64,000 bases of DNA from Vibrio mexicanus (GTDB lineage Bacteria > Pseudomonadota > Gammaproteobacteria > Enterobacterales > Vibrionaceae). The notes below the pieces were generated by a model. That model did no database searches, had not been told where the DNA came from, and saw nothing but the letters and a program-made list of their open reading frames with translations. The stretch covers positions 1 to 64,000 of the forward strand of contig NZ_JYJP01000127.1 in the NCBI RefSeq assembly GCF_001012815.1, given 5' to 3'. Numbering within the stretch: position 1 is the stretch's first letter; every line of letters starts with the position of its first letter. Position numbers and translations under genes: made by a program. Positions 63,965 through 64,000 of this stretch are shown here, in pieces.

Positions 63965-64000
63965 ATGAGCCAAGTTCAAGAAAATGGATATCAATCTCGC
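63965..64000 (+). CDS. First 12 codons of a gene cut by the window end
   Basis: ATG at 63965 preceded by GGAGCAACA reads MSQVQENGYQSR to the end. Too short to name. The FNR-like box upstream hints at a role in anaerobic growth. Confidence 0.55.
   Translation, partial: MSQVQENGYQSR

Noticed and set aside
1..64000. CRISPR arrays, prophage, tRNA or rRNA genes
   Set aside because: No regularly spaced direct repeats of suitable length, no phage structural or integrase gene, and no clover-leaf with the usual GTTCGA/TTC arm or rRNA motif was noticed on either strand.

Overview
The window reads as gamma-proteobacterial chromosome from a marine Vibrio or a close relative. The pointers are moderate AT content, DUF5062 and DUF4144 proteins, a DASH cryptochrome next to an Fe-S (6-4)-type photolyase, CheV, an alginate lyase of family PL6, an IS4 element, and an attC-like integron hairpin at the left edge. 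No rRNA, tRNA or CRISPR array was seen. The density of small accessory genes suggests the second chromosome or a variable region, but this cannot be settled from the sequence alone.

Layout. 1-0.8 kb: gene tail, one attC-like site, then no genes. 0.8-7.1 kb: AraC regulator and SET-type sugar exporter, then a light-response block (DUF2256, SDR, DASH cryptochrome, Fe-S photolyase). 7.2-17 kb: housekeeping and regulatory genes (serine dehydratase, DUF218, DHH phosphoesterase, diguanylate cyclase, a frameshifted beta-hydroxyacid dehydrogenase, a dihydroorotate dehydrogenase-like enzyme, LysR/DoxX pair). 17-23.3 kb: the remains of an alginate-use locus, with a PL6 lyase lipoprotein, a dead IS4 copy without target duplication, two paralogous FadR-type GntR regulators facing away from each other, and a MATE N-terminus joined to the C-terminus of an oligoalginate lyase. 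23.4-36.3 kb: NUDIX, OMP, GltS, patatin lipoprotein, a complete tripartite RND efflux operon, MCP, LysR. 36.5-53.5 kb: a phosphodiesterase followed by a mosaic of small stress/detoxification genes (three VOC proteins, DUF1801, GNAT, SnoaL, second deformylase, OsmC, EamA, YHS, DJ-1, two LysE exporters, NIPSNAP, a signal peptidase paralogue) interleaved with broken genes. 53.9-64 kb: kinase-like protein, a membrane/HlyD pair and a FadL porin that share a 15-bp palindrome, LysR, EamA/MarR with twin operators, CheV, PpiC, a phosphopantetheinyl transferase, a fasciclin protein, and the first codons of a gene behind an FNR-like box.

The most notable global feature is that ten genes carry thirteen single-base deletions. 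Nearly all lie in short mononucleotide runs, mostly G/C, and in every case restoring one base per lesion brings back one full-length frame. This looks more like consensus error in homopolymers than biology. A second set of lesions (the in-frame stops in IS4 and in the gene at 44 kb, the PhzF remnant, the truncated methyltransferase, the MATE::lyase junction) cannot be explained that way and marks real decay.

The most interesting functional leads are the shared palindrome before two adjacent transcription units at 54.9 and 56.6 kb, the solitary attC-like site, the eroded alginate locus around the IS4 copy, and the 15-bp stop-codon-bearing repeats directly before the DUF218 gene.
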